Shown here: piece by piece, positions 18,255 to 30,535 of the stretch
Numbering within the stretch: the first letter of the stretch is position 1
How the letters are laid out: each line of letters opens with the position of its first letter
Source of the DNA: Methylobacterium sp. J-090
GTDB taxonomy: Bacteria; Pseudomonadota; Alphaproteobacteria; Rhizobiales; Beijerinckiaceae
Reading direction: 5' to 3'
NCBI RefSeq assembly: GCF_022829345.1
Contig: NZ_JAKSXV010000015.1
Span: forward strand, 1 to 54,109
Length of the DNA: 54,109 bases
Notes under the pieces: model-generated
The model's database searches: none
What the model saw: the letters and a program-made list of their open reading frames with translations, nothing else
What the model was told of the DNA's origin: nothing
Made by a program: the position numbers and the translations under genes

Positions 18255-18341
18255 GGCGGACTCTCCGCCCCCTTGCGGGGGAGGGCGATCGCAGATGAGT
18301 TTTCCCGGCGCTCGAACGGCGAGGCAAAGCGCTTCGAAGGG

Positions 18342-18452
18342 TCGCGACAGGCCCCCTCTCCTGGAAGGAGAGGGCGGGGGTGAGGTGTGCGAACTCTCCG
18401 GACAGTCCACGACCCTCACCCCAACCCTCTCCCAAACAGGAGAGGGGCCCCG
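18342..18452. repeat. Long inverted intergenic repeat, family A copy 1
   Basis: This stretch of about 110 bases has CCCTCTCCTGGAAGGAGAGGG, GGGGGTGAGGTGTGCG, a spacer, then CCTCACCCCAACCCTCTCC and GGAGAGGGG. It folds as one long stem with a small hairpin at each end. A copy with the same layout is at 53725-53835. The gap 18255-18513 holds nothing else except a short CCCCCTTGCGGGGG hairpin near 18270-18283. No transposase is present; it looks like a non-autonomous REP/BIME-type repeat. Confidence 0.75.
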
Positions 18453-18513
18453 TCGCGGTTCCTCTGCGATTGCCCTGCCACAAGGGGGAGGGAAGGTGCC
18501 CCTCCCAAAAAGC

Positions 18514-22075
<3,562 letters not shown>

Positions 22076-22079
<4 letters not shown>

Positions 22080-23170
22080 GGCGCCGGCTCCCCGGCGGCG
22101 ATGCGCAGGAGGTGGGCGGCGACCCGGTCGAGGGGCAGCACCGTGCCGGCCGCCCCCATCCGGATGGCGGCGGCCGGCATGCCGAACACCACCGCCGTGC
22201 TCTCGTCCTCGGCGAGGGTGGCGGCCCCGGCCCGGCGCATGTCGAGGAGGCCCGCCGCCCCGTCCTCGCCCATGCCGGTGAGGAGCACGCCGACGCCGCG
22301 CGGGCCGGCATGGCGGGCGAGGCTCTGGAACAGGGCGGTGGCGGCGGGGCGCTGCCCACCCACGGGCGCCGCATCGGTGATGCGCAGGCCGCCGCCGGGG
22401 GCGAGTTCGAGGTGGCGGTCGCCGGGGGCGACGTAGACCCGGCCGGGGGCCGCGCGCTCGCCGTCGCGCGCCACGGCCACGGGGAGGGCGACGACGCCGT
22501 TCAGCCAGGCGGCGAAGCCTTCCATGAAGGCCGGGCCCATGTGCTGGACCACCAGCACCGGCAGGGGGAAGCTTTGGGGGAGCGCTCCGATGACCCGGGC
22601 GAGGGCCGGCGGGCCGCCGGTGGAGGCCGCGATGGCGACGACGCTCGGCGCCTCGGAGGCGATGGCGGGGATCAGCGCACGCAGGTCGCGGGGCCGCCCG
22701 GCCCATTCCGCCCCGATGGGCCGGCGGCGGATCACCGGCACGGCGGCCATGATGCGCAGTTGCGTGCAGATCTCGGTGGCGACCGCATCGTAGCCCGCAT
22801 GCGTGGTGGCGACGGGTTTCTCCACCACCGAGAGGGCGCCGGCCCGCAGGGCGTTCATGGAGATCCGCAGGGACGAATCCTCGATGGCGTCGGCCACCAC
22901 CACGATGGGCGTCGGGCGCTCGGCCATGATCCGGCGGGTGGTCTCGAGGCCGTCGATGCCCGGCAGGCGGATGTCCATGGAAATGACGTCGGGCCGGGCG
23001 GACGCGATGGTGGCGAGCGCCTCCTCGCCCGAGGCCACGGCGGCCACGATTTCGAGGCGCGGATCGCGCCCGACGATGTGGATGAGGAGCTGGCGCACGA
23101 CGAGGGAATCCTCGACGAGCATCACCCGCACCCGGGGCGCGTCGGGGGTCACGGCACTGGGTGCGGTCAC
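22076..23170 (-). CDS. cheB: Chemotaxis-type protein-glutamate methylesterase CheB
   Basis: Encodes 364 residues. The N-terminal receiver (about 12-130) has MLVEDS and D66 (ISMDIRLPG). The methylesterase domain has the catalytic serine S183 in IAASTGGPPAL, the His region VVQHMGPAFMEG and the Asp loop LLTGMGEDGAAG. It removes methyl groups (or deamidates) on the chemoreceptor encoded upstream. It overlaps cheA by four bases at its start and the next kinase gene by four at its end, so all are translationally coupled. Confidence 0.95.
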
Positions 23171-25428
23171 AGCAATTGCCCGATGGTGTCGAGGAGACGG
23201 CGCTGGTCGAAGCTCTGCTTGGTCAGGTAGGCGTCGGCCCCGAGATCGAGGCCGCGCGCCACGTCCTCGGCGTCGCCCCGCGAGGTCATCAGGATCACGG
23301 GCAGGCGGGACAGGGATTCCTCCGCCCGGATGGCCTTGAGCAGGCCGAACCCGTCGAGGCGCGGCATCTCGACATCGGCCAGCACGAGGGCGATGGGCTC
23401 GATGCCGGCGCGCAGGCGCTCGATGGCATCCTGCCCGTCCACGCAGACGACGACGCGGTAGCCGGCCGCTTCCAAGATGCCCTTCTCCAGGGTGCGCGTG
23501 GTGATGGAATCGTCCACGACCAGGATGGTCGTCGCGGGGTTGGTGGCGCGTGTCGGCGAACGTGGGGTGTGACCGATCGTTCCGCCCCCGGCCCCCGGAG
23601 CCGGCGCGGCATCCGGTCCGGCCTCCGCCGCCCGGGCCACGAGCCCTTCCGGTTCGAGGACGAGGACGGGCCGGTCGCCGAGGATCACCGTGCCGGCGAT
23701 GAGGCGCGGATCGGCGCCGATGGGCGGGGCCGGCAGGACGAGGTGGGTGCGGACCTCGCGCAGGGCGTCGACGGTGAGGAGGACGCGGCGTCCGCCGGCC
23801 CGCAGCAGCAGGGCGAGGATGCGCCCGCCGGCTTCCGCCCGTTCGCCGCCCGACCCGACGGGGACTGACTCGAAGAGATCGCGCAGGGCGACCACCGGCA
23901 GGGTCTCGCCGCCGTCCTTCGCGTCGATCCGCGCGACGGAGCGGCCCATGGCCCGGTCGAGCCCGGCCCGGTCGAGATGGACCACCCGCTCCACGGCGGC
24001 ACTCGGCACCGCGTAGGTGGCGCGCGCCGCCTCGACGAGGAGCATCGGGCGCCGCGCCGCCTGCAGGGGCAGGCTCATGACGAGGTCGGTGCCCCAGGGC
24101 GCCCGGGGGCTCAGGCGCACATGGCCGCCGAGGCGCCGCACGGCATCGGCCACCACCGACAGGCCGATGCCACGCCCCGACAGGGTATCGACCTGCGCGG
24201 CCGTCGAAAGCCCCGGCTCGAACACCAGGGCGAGGAGCGCTTGCGGATCGTCCTCCGGGACGCTCAAGCCCCGGCGGCGGGCGGCCCCGGCGATCCCGGC
24301 GAGATCCGGCCCGCGCCCGTCGTCGTGGACGGTGACGACGAGGCGTCCGCCCCGCACCGCCACCGCGAGGCCGATGGCGAGGGCCGGCGGCTTGCCCCCC
24401 TGCCGGCGCCGCTCCGGCGCCTCGGCCCCGTGGCTCAGGGCATTGCGCAGGGCGTGCAGCACCGGGTCCTTCAGGGCCTGGAGCAGAGCCCGGTCCACGG
24501 GCAGGTCGAGGCCGAGGGTCTGGACCGCGATGTCCTGGCCGCCCTCGCGGGCGAGCTCGCGCAGGGCCCGGGGAAACCCGCCGAACACCGTCTCGGCCGG
24601 GACCAGGGCGAGGCGCTCGGCCTGTTCGCCCACCCGCGCCGCCGCCGCCTCGACGGCGGACGCCATGGTGAGGCGCAGGCGCGACAGGTCCGCCGCCTCG
24701 CGGGCGAGCGCCAGGAGGTCGGTCTCGAGGGTCCGAAGCGACGGACCCGTCGCGGCGGTCCCGCGCAGGCGCTCGGCCATGAGCCCGAGATCGGCCGCAC
24801 GCCGGGTGAGCCGGGCGAGGCCCTCGGCCACGGCGGCCTCGCCGCCGACCGCGCTCGCGAGCTCGTGGCTGGCCCGGGTCAGAGCGTCGATGGCCTCGGC
24901 CGGGACGCGCAGGAGCGCACCGGTCTCGTGCGCCGGCTCCGGCGCCGGCTGGGCCGGCGCAGGGGCTGGTTGGACCGGCGCGGGGGCCGGGGGCGTGCCG
25001 GTCGGCACCGGCGCGGGGGGGGCGTGGAACGGCGCATCCGCCGCGGGCGTGACGGGGATTTCGGGGTCGAGGCAGCGGTCGAGGGCGTGCAGGGCGTCGT
25101 CCGGCATCGGCGCCCCGACCCCGTCGTCGAGGCCGCCGACATAGGCCTCGATCCGGTCCAGGGCGAGGTGGACCGCCGCCTCCGCCGCCCCGTCGAGGGC
25201 ACCGGTCCCCGCGACGATCCGGTCGAACAGGGTCTCCAGGCGATGCGCCACGGCCTCCACCGCAGGCAGGTCGACGGCCCGGGAGGCCCCCTTCAGGCTG
25301 TGCGCCCGGCGGAACACGTCGTTCCAGTCGAGCGCCTCCGCCCCGCCGGCCAGGGCGGCACGGATGGCGTCGATATGCTCGCGATGCTCGACCTCGAAGG
25401 CCGCGAGGAGAAGCTGACGGATGTCCAT
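23167..25428 (-). CDS. cheA: CheA-type histidine kinase with C-terminal receiver
   Basis: Encodes 753 residues. An Hpt domain comes first with H43 in RRAHSLKGASRAVD. A Pro/Ala-rich linker follows (about 150-190). Next are a dimerisation/ATPase region with LHALRNALSHGAEAPE, HDDGRGPD and SGRGIGLSVV, then a CheW-like domain (about 480-600). The C-terminal receiver has VVDDSITTRTLEKG and D685 (VLADVEMPR). This is the WspE/FrzE-like CheA-REC form, in which the attached receiver often acts as phosphate sink or modulator. No CheY-binding P2 domain is evident in the linker, and no separate CheY is encoded here. The receptor gene lies 117 bases upstream. Confidence 0.93.
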   Translation of the reverse strand: MDIRQLLLAAFEVEHREHIDAIRAALAGGAEALDWNDVFRRAHSLKGASRAVDLPAVEAVAHRLETLFDRIVAGTGALDGAAEAAVHLALDRIEAYVGGLDDGVGAPMPDDALHALDRCLDPEIPVTPAADAPFHAPPAPVPTGTPPAPAPVQPAPAPAQPAPEPAHETGALLRVPAEAIDALTRASHELASAVGGEAAVAEGLARLTRRAADLGLMAERLRGTAATGPSLRTLETDLLALAREAADLSRLRLTMASAVEAAAARVGEQAERLALVPAETVFGGFPRALRELAREGGQDIAVQTLGLDLPVDRALLQALKDPVLHALRNALSHGAEAPERRRQGGKPPALAIGLAVAVRGGRLVVTVHDDGRGPDLAGIAGAARRRGLSVPEDDPQALLALVFEPGLSTAAQVDTLSGRGIGLSVVADAVRRLGGHVRLSPRAPWGTDLVMSLPLQAARRPMLLVEAARATYAVPSAAVERVVHLDRAGLDRAMGRSVARIDAKDGGETLPVVALRDLFESVPVGSGGERAEAGGRILALLLRAGGRRVLLTVDALREVRTHLVLPAPPIGADPRLIAGTVILGDRPVLVLEPEGLVARAAEAGPDAAPAPGAGGGTIGHTPRSPTRATNPATTILVVDDSITTRTLEKGILEAAGYRVVVCVDGQDAIERLRAGIEPIALVLADVEMPRLDGFGLLKAIRAEESLSRLPVILMTSRGDAEDVARGLDLGADAYLTKQSFDQRRLLDTIGQLL

Positions 25429-25545
25429 CCGGTGCGTGTCCGTCCGCCGCTTAGAGCCGTTTCCGCAGGTGCGGAACCGGCCGCAAGTCCTTCGTTAACC
25501 ATGTCTTCGTCATGGATGAAGTCTCGGTTCGCGCGGCACAAAACG

Positions 25546-27228
25546 TCAATGGCGGTAGCGCTCGGCGAGCGTCATCAGGGCCTGGGCCAGCTCGGTGAGG
25601 TTGGCCGACGCCGCCTCGACCTCGCGGGTGCCGGCCGCCGTCTGCTGGCTCGCCTGCCGGATGTTCTGGAGGGCGCCCATCACCTGCTCGATGCCGAGCT
25701 GCTGCTGGTTCGTCGAGGCGACGATCTGCTGGAAGGTCTGGACGCTCTCCTCGACCTTGGCGGTGATCTCCTCGATGGTCCGCTGGGTGGTGTCCGAGCG
25801 GGCCTTGCCGGCGGCGGCGCGCTTGACCGCCTCCTCCGTCAGCATCACCGACGTGTTGATGCCGCGCTGGATCTCGCCGAGGATCGTGCGGACCTGCCCC
25901 GTCGCCGCCTTGGCCTGATCGGCCAGGAGCTTCATCTCCGAGGCCACGACGGCGAAGCTCCGCCCGCTCTCGCCGGCGGCCGCCGCCTCGATGGCGGCGT
26001 TGAGCGCCAGCAGATGGGTGCGCTCCGAGATGTCGTTGACGGTGGTGATGATGTCGCCGATGGCCTGGGTCTTCTCGGACAGAGCGACGATGTTGCCGGC
26101 CACCGCCTCGGCCTGCTCGCGAATCGCCTCCATGGCCCGGGCCGTGTCGGCCACCGCACGCAGGCCCGCCCGCGAGGTCTGGGCGGTGGATTGGGCCGTG
26201 GCGATGACCTCGCCGGCGCGCTTGCCGATCTGGGCGCCCGAATGGGTGATCTCGTCCACGGTGGCGGCCGTCTCCTGCACGGCGGCGAACTGCTCCTCGA
26301 CGGAGGCCGCCTGTTCCTGGGCCGAGGCACGGATCTCGGCCGCCGCGGCGTTGAGGTCGGCGGTGGCGGCGCGGTTGGTCCGCGCCAGGTCGGCGAGCCC
26401 CGCCACCATGCCGTTGAGGGTGCGGCCGAGGCGGCCGATCTCGTCGTTGCCCCGGGCATCGAGGGTGCCCGAGAGGTCGCCGTCACCGACGCGCTCGGCG
26501 AACCGCATCACGTCCTCCAGGGGCTTGACCACGCCCCGCCGGATCAGGGCGGTGACGAGGATGCTGAGCAGCACGCTCGCGGCCAGGGTCAGGACGATGG
26601 ACCACAGGCTCCGGTCGTAGATGTCGGCCGCGCGCTGCTGTCCGGCGGCGATGCCCTCGTCGAGGGCCTCGCGGGTGCGCTCGATATCGGCCAGGAGCAC
26701 GTCCTGCATCCGGTTGATCGGTTCGTTGCGCGCCTCGATGGCATCGGTATCCCGGGCCGTGATGGCGGCGAATTGCGGCTCGCTCACCGCTCGCAGCTGC
26801 CGGAAGTCGTTGGCCGCCAGACCGGCGGTGTCGGCGAGCTTCTTCCAGGCCAGGGCCCGGGCCGGGGAGGGCGCCGTGGCGGAATAGCCGTTGGCCGTGC
26901 GAACGATGTCGCCGAACAGCCCCTCCGACTCCTGCCCGATGCGCCGCCAGGTCTCGACGGTCTGGGTCAGCTCCGACTCGGGACGGTTGCGCATGAGTGC
27001 GGCCATCACCGCGTTGCGCCTGAGAAGCCCCATGTCCCGGGCCTTGTTGCCGAGGTCGTCGAGCTGGCGCGCCACCGTCAGGTCCCGCTTGACGATGGTG
27101 TTCATGTTCTCGCGCACGGCGCTGATCTGGTCGAGGGCGTAGAGGCCGAGCGCCAGGATCACCACCGTGATGGCGACGAAGCCGAGGAGGATGCGTTTTC
27201 CGATGGAGATCGACACAGGCTGGCTCAA
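25546..27228 (-). CDS. Methyl-accepting chemotaxis protein
   Basis: Encodes 560 residues. TM1 is at about 10-31 ([20 protein letters not shown]). A periplasmic helical sensor (about 32-205) of four-helix-bundle type follows. TM2 is near 210-230 ([20 protein letters not shown]), then HAMP (about 231-285) and a long coiled-coil signalling domain. The hairpin tip [20 protein letters not shown] is conserved. It ends LAERYRH without a CheR/CheB-tethering pentapeptide, which fits with the TPR-bearing CheR encoded upstream. The ligand is unknown. The gene corresponds in position to wspA of Wsp systems. Confidence 0.93.
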   Translation of the reverse strand: MSQPVSISIGKRILLGFVAITVVILALGLYALDQISAVRENMNTIVKRDLTVARQLDDLGNKARDMGLLRRNAVMAALMRNRPESELTQTVETWRRIGQESEGLFGDIVRTANGYSATAPSPARALAWKKLADTAGLAANDFRQLRAVSEPQFAAITARDTDAIEARNEPINRMQDVLLADIERTREALDEGIAAGQQRAADIYDRSLWSIVLTLAASVLLSILVTALIRRGVVKPLEDVMRFAERVGDGDLSGTLDARGNDEIGRLGRTLNGMVAGLADLARTNRAATADLNAAAAEIRASAQEQAASVEEQFAAVQETAATVDEITHSGAQIGKRAGEVIATAQSTAQTSRAGLRAVADTARAMEAIREQAEAVAGNIVALSEKTQAIGDIITTVNDISERTHLLALNAAIEAAAAGESGRSFAVVASEMKLLADQAKAATGQVRTILGEIQRGINTSVMLTEEAVKRAAAGKARSDTTQRTIEEITAKVEESVQTFQQIVASTNQQQLGIEQVMGALQNIRQASQQTAAGTREVEAASANLTELAQALMTLAERYRH

Positions 27229-27264
27229 TGCTCCGCGAAACCGGCACGCCCCGGGCGGGCGGCG

Positions 27265-27825
27265 TCAGGACAGGTAGCGCCGGAGGAGGCGCGGCAGATC
27301 GACGACGACGAAGCCGGGGCCGTCACCGGCGCCGGCCTGCGCCGGGGCATAGCCCGAAACCGCCTCGGCGCCCAACCCGGTGGCGGCCGGGGCGAGGAGA
27401 CCGGTGCCGGAGGCGGGACTGTCCGGGTCGGGGACCGCGACGGCGGCGACGCCCTCCACCCGATCGACGGCGAGGGCCACCATCGCCGCGCCGCCGCGCA
27501 GGACCACGATGTGGCCGGCACCGGGCTCGGTGGCATCGGTCCGTCCGAGGGCGCGGGCGAGCCCGAGAAGGCTCACCACCCGGCCCGACAGGGCGATGAC
27601 GCCGAGGAGGGCTGCGGGCGCACCCGGCACGGGGGTGACGGAGCGGGCGGCCAGCACCTGCGCGACCTGGGTCAGCGGCAGACCGTAGCGATCCTCGCCG
27701 CAGGTACAGACGAGGAACGGGCGCAGGGGCGCCTGGTGCTGCGCGGCCCCGTCGCGGCCGGCCAGGGCGCGGGTTCTGGCCTCCCGCAGGCCACGCCGAC
27801 GGGCGATTTCGGCGGCTCGGTTCAT
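27265..27825 (-). CDS. cheW: CheW-like coupling protein
   Basis: Encodes 186 residues from the ATG at 27825, overlapping the cheR stop. The single CheW domain covers about residues 30-186: FLVCTCGEDRYGLPLTQVAQ, VIALSGRVVSLLGLARAL and AMVALAVDRVEGVAAV. It bridges receptor and CheA. The N-terminal 30 residues are basic and Ala-rich. The open frame extends far upstream but only as a shadow of cheR. The domain is relatively Ala/Gly-rich and diverged, so its assignment rests on hydrophobic pattern and context. Confidence 0.85.
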   Translation of the reverse strand: MNRAAEIARRRGLREARTRALAGRDGAAQHQAPLRPFLVCTCGEDRYGLPLTQVAQVLAARSVTPVPGAPAALLGVIALSGRVVSLLGLARALGRTDATEPGAGHIVVLRGGAAMVALAVDRVEGVAAVAVPDPDSPASGTGLLAPAATGLGAEAVSGYAPAQAGAGDGPGFVVVDLPRLLRRYLS

Positions 27826-29309
27826 CGGGCGGGCTCCTCCACGGCGGAACGGGCCAAAGCCGCGCTCTGCGCCAGTTCCCGCGGCCCGAGTCCATCGGCC
27901 TCGGCCAGATGCGCCCCGGCGGGCAGGGTCTGACCGAGGCGGATGGCGTTGTCGAGGAATCGGCGGCCCTCCGCCGGCCGCGCCACGGCGATCAGAAGCA
28001 GGCCGAGCTGATAATGGGCCATGACGAAGCCGGGATCGAGGTAGAGGGCGCGGCGCCATGCGCCCTCGGCCTCCGCCTCGCGCCCCAGGGTCCGCGCCAG
28101 GAGCCCGTCGTAATAGTGCAGGGCCGCCTCCATCGGTGCGACACCGAGCGCCGCCCGCGCCCGGCGCCACGCCTCGGCGGTCTCGCCGGCGTCGCTCAGG
28201 GCGCGGATCTGCGCGAGATCGTCGGCCCGGACCGCATCGCCCCCTTGCGATCGGGCATCCGACGTATCCGGCCGCGACGTTTCGGCGAACGCGGATACGG
28301 GCGGCCCATCCGCGGCGATGAGTTCCACGGCGACGGGGCTGCCCGCTTCGGCGGGCGCCTCGCCGATCCAGGGGAAGGCGGGCTCCCAAACGGCCGGGGT
28401 AGCGACCGGGAAGACCGGCGCGCCGGCACCACGCGGACGGTACGCGACGGTGCCGGGCAGGTTCAACGCCTCCAGGGTCTGGGCGAAGGCCGGGTTGGGC
28501 TCGGCATGGCCGATGAGAAGCCAGCCGTCCGGTACCAGGCGCCGGCCGAGGCCCCGCACGATGCCGAGCACCACCTCGGCCTCGAAGTAGATCAGCACGT
28601 TGCGGCACAGGATGAGGTCGAAACCGCTCGGCTCGGGCGGCGCGGTGCCGTCGACGAGTTCCATCAAGTTGCGGCGCTCGAAGCGCACCATCCGGCGATA
28701 CTCCGGGCGGAGGGTGTAGGTGCCCTCGCGGCCGGGGCCCGGCAGGATCGGGCCGGGCGCGAAGTAGCGCAGGCGCTCCTCCGGCGGCAGGGTGCGCAGG
28801 GCCCAGCGGCCGTAGAGCCCAGCCCGGGCGGTCGCCAGGGCGGCGGTGCTGATATCGGTGCCGGTGATGGTGATGCGCCATTCGGGCAGGGCGGGCCCGA
28901 GGAGTTCGTGCAGCAGGATGGCGAGGGAGTAGGGCTCCGCCCCCGTCGAGCAGCCGGCACTCCAGATCCGCAGGCGGCGCTCGTGCGACCGGGCCGCGAT
29001 CAGGCCGGGCAGGATCGTGCCGCGCAGGGCCGCGAACTGCTCGGCGTAGCGGAAGAAGAACGTCTCGCCGATGGTGATCTCGGCCTCGAGGGCCGCCCAT
29101 TCGGCCGCCCCCAGATCCCTGTCGTCGAGGAGTGCGGCGTAGGCAGCGGCGTCCGGCAGAGCGTTGGCCTTGAAGCGCTTGCGCAGGCGATCCAGCAGCA
29201 GGTCGTCCTTGTCGGCGTAGTAGTGGTGGCCCGTGCGCGCGATGATCCGCGCCTTGAGGGCGGGGAAGGCCGGATCGGTCTGTGGGCCTGACCGGACGGG
29301 TCGCCTCAT
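27822..29309 (-). CDS. cheR: CheR methyltransferase with C-terminal TPR region
   Basis: Encodes 495 residues from the ATG at 29309. The N-terminal CheR helical domain (about 10-85) ends with IGETFFFR. The SAM-binding domain has IWSAGCSTGAEPYSLAILL and DLILCRNVLIYFEAEVV. After an unstructured Pro/Ala linker (about 310-370), a C-terminal part of about 110 residues looks like TPR helices (EAWRRARAALGVAPMEAALH, EGAWRRALYLDPGFVMAHYQ). This is the WspC-like layout, in which the TPR tethers CheR to receptors that lack a pentapeptide. It overlaps both neighbouring cheW genes by four bases. Confidence 0.92.
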   Translation of the reverse strand: MRRPVRSGPQTDPAFPALKARIIARTGHHYYADKDDLLLDRLRKRFKANALPDAAAYAALLDDRDLGAAEWAALEAEITIGETFFFRYAEQFAALRGTILPGLIAARSHERRLRIWSAGCSTGAEPYSLAILLHELLGPALPEWRITITGTDISTAALATARAGLYGRWALRTLPPEERLRYFAPGPILPGPGREGTYTLRPEYRRMVRFERRNLMELVDGTAPPEPSGFDLILCRNVLIYFEAEVVLGIVRGLGRRLVPDGWLLIGHAEPNPAFAQTLEALNLPGTVAYRPRGAGAPVFPVATPAVWEPAFPWIGEAPAEAGSPVAVELIAADGPPVSAFAETSRPDTSDARSQGGDAVRADDLAQIRALSDAGETAEAWRRARAALGVAPMEAALHYYDGLLARTLGREAEAEGAWRRALYLDPGFVMAHYQLGLLLIAVARPAEGRRFLDNAIRLGQTLPAGAHLAEADGLGPRELAQSAALARSAVEEPAR

Positions 29310-29902
29310 GCAGGACCCTGCCCGAAGCTGGCCAAGCGCCCGGCGGCGGCGCGGGTCAAGGCATCGAGGCGCTGATGCTCCTCGGCGCTGAGCAGTCGGG
29401 CAAGCTCCAGCACGTGGATCATACGGCCGCCATGGGCGATCTCGGCCGCGACGCATCCGTTGAGGGTCCGGGATTCGTCCACGGGCCGGATCGCCGAATC
29501 GAGGACGACGACGAGATCGTCGGCCCGATCGACGAGGAAGGCCATGGCGGCGTCCATGTCGAGGACGAGATGGCGATAGGGGTCGTCGGCCTCGTCCTCC
29601 GCCCGCGCCGGCACGCCGAGGAGGCGGGCGAGATCGACGACGGGCACCGGCACGCCACCGAGGTTCAGGAACCCCGCGAGGGGACCACCCGCCGCCGGGG
29701 GGGCGTGCAGGTCCGGCAAGGGAAGCACTTCGCGCACGGACGCCCGCGCCAGGGCGCAGGGCACACCCGCGACATCAAGGAGGAGGAAGGCGGTGGTCGA
29801 GGACAGTGGATTTTTCCCAACGCTGCTCTTCGGGCGCGGTGACCGCTGACCGGCGGCCGAGCAGCCCCGCTTCAGATAGGACGGAGAGGGCCGGGCGGGC
29901 AA
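29306..29902 (-). CDS. cheW: CheW-like coupling protein (first gene of the operon)
   Basis: Encodes up to 198 residues. The CheW domain starts near residue 38: AFLLLDVAGVPCALARASVR, GFLNLGGVPVPVVDLARLL, RHLVLDMDAAMAFLVDRADD. It corresponds in position to WspD. The start is uncertain: TTG at 29902 is the only start codon I see in frame before the domain, and its ribosome-binding site is weak. The stop overlaps the cheR start (ATGA). It is first in the minus-strand operon, and the operon promoter should lie in 29903-30016. Confidence 0.8.
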   Translation of the reverse strand: MPARPSPSYLKRGCSAAGQRSPRPKSSVGKNPLSSTTAFLLLDVAGVPCALARASVREVLPLPDLHAPPAAGGPLAGFLNLGGVPVPVVDLARLLGVPARAEDEADDPYRHLVLDMDAAMAFLVDRADDLVVVLDSAIRPVDESRTLNGCVAAEIAHGGRMIHVLELARLLSAEEHQRLDALTRAAAGRLASFGQGPA

Positions 29903-30016
29903 ACGTTTCGCGGCGGAAGGCCCCGCGTTTTGACGAGCCGGTGGGCATGGGATCTTGCAGGCCTAGGTAAGCGATGCGCCCGATGGGTGCGCTCCTCACC
30001 AAGGACCAAGCCTCGC

Positions 30017-30277
30017 ATGCGCCGGATCAAGCACCTCGCCCTCACCCTGGCCCTCTGCCTCGCTTCGGGCGCGGCCGCCGCGGATACGCCGGGCGCGGAC
30101 TGGCTGACACCGGCCCAGACCAGGCAGGCCCTGAAGGCCGCGGGCTATTCGGAGATCACCAAGCTCGAGGCCGATGACGGCCATTGGGACGGCGAGGGCA
30201 TCAAGGCGGGCCGCCGGATGAAGTTCGATGCCGATCCCCGCACCGGCGCCGTCCTGGGCGAGGTTCCCGTCGAGTAG
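30017..30277 (+). CDS. Small periplasmic PepSY-like protein
   Basis: Encodes 86 residues from ATG 30017. The signal peptide MRRIKHLALTLALCLASGAA is cut after AAA (about residue 22). The mature part has LTPAQTRQALKAAGYSEITK and MKFDADPRTGAVLGEV, a pattern seen in short PepSY-type proteins (one alpha-beta unit ending D..G.V). It diverges from the chemosensory operon. An in-frame start at 29930 would bury the signal peptide and is rejected. Function is unknown; PepSY assignment is tentative. Confidence 0.75.
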   Translation: MRRIKHLALTLALCLASGAAAADTPGADWLTPAQTRQALKAAGYSEITKLEADDGHWDGEGIKAGRRMKFDADPRTGAVLGEVPVE

Positions 30278-30284
30278 ACCCGCG

Positions 30285-30323
30285 TTGACCCGAAGGATCG
30301 TGTCGGGTATGAAGCCCGACACG
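30285..30323 (+). promoter_or_regulatory. Candidate ilvI promoter with overlapping inverted repeat
   Basis: TTGACC (30285-30290), a 17-base spacer and TATGAA (30308-30313) make a good sigma-70-type promoter about 60 bases before the leader peptide. A perfect 9-base inverted repeat, CGTGTCGGG (30299-30307) and CCCGACACG (30315-30323), flanks the -10. It is either an operator or, because ATTTT follows, the terminator of the preceding small gene. It could serve both roles. Confidence 0.55.
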
Positions 30324-30371
30324 ATTTTCGATCCGCCACGTCGGCGGGCGAACAGACAGAACGATTTTCCG

Positions 30372-30422
30372 ATGCGTGCCATCCTCATCGTAACGAAAGC
30401 GCCACCGACGGGGCGGCCCTGA
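30372..30422 (+). CDS. ilv leader peptide
   Basis: A 16-codon frame encodes [16 protein letters not shown], with Ile-Leu-Ile-Val in a row (codons ATC CTC ATC GTA). These are the products of the pathway downstream. It lies between a candidate promoter and a terminator-like hairpin before ilvI, as in amino-acid-controlled attenuators. Shortage of charged Ile, Leu or Val tRNA would stall the ribosome at codons 4-7. Translation of the peptide is inferred from this layout. Confidence 0.8.
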   Translation: MRAILIVTKAPPTGRP

Positions 30423-30479
30423 CAGCAGGGGTCGCGATCCGGATGGTGGCGCATGCAGGGTCCCTCGGGGCCCTTTTTT
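30399..30479 (+). promoter_or_regulatory. Transcription attenuator of ilvI
   Basis: GCGCCACC (30399-30406, inside the leader peptide) pairs with GGTGGCGC (30445-30452). The terminator stem AGGGTCC (30457-30463) with GGGGCCC plus T (30468-30474) is followed by TTTTTT (30474-30479). GGCCCTG (30415-30421) can instead pair with CAGGGTC (30456-30462), which would break the terminator. A ribosome stalled on the Ile-Leu-Ile-Val codons would cover 30399-30406, leaving this antiterminator pairing free. The mechanism is inferred; the complementary arms and terminator are visible. Confidence 0.8.
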
Positions 30480-30535
30480 GTTGCCGCGAGCGAGAGACGA
30501 GACGGATTTCAGGACAGGTTCGAGGAGCACAGGCG

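Noticed and set aside
18255..18513. CRISPR array in the repeat-rich gap
   Set aside because: There are no regularly spaced direct repeats with unique spacers and no cas genes; it is an inverted repeat.
22080..22706. Extended N terminus of the double-receiver kinase
   Set aside because: The sequence is an Arg/Pro/Ala-rich shadow of cheB; GTG at 22079 overlaps the cheB stop and starts the receiver domain.
30145..30530. Several short minus-strand frames over the ilv leader
   Set aside because: They have no ribosome-binding site or family similarity and overlap a well-supported attenuator.
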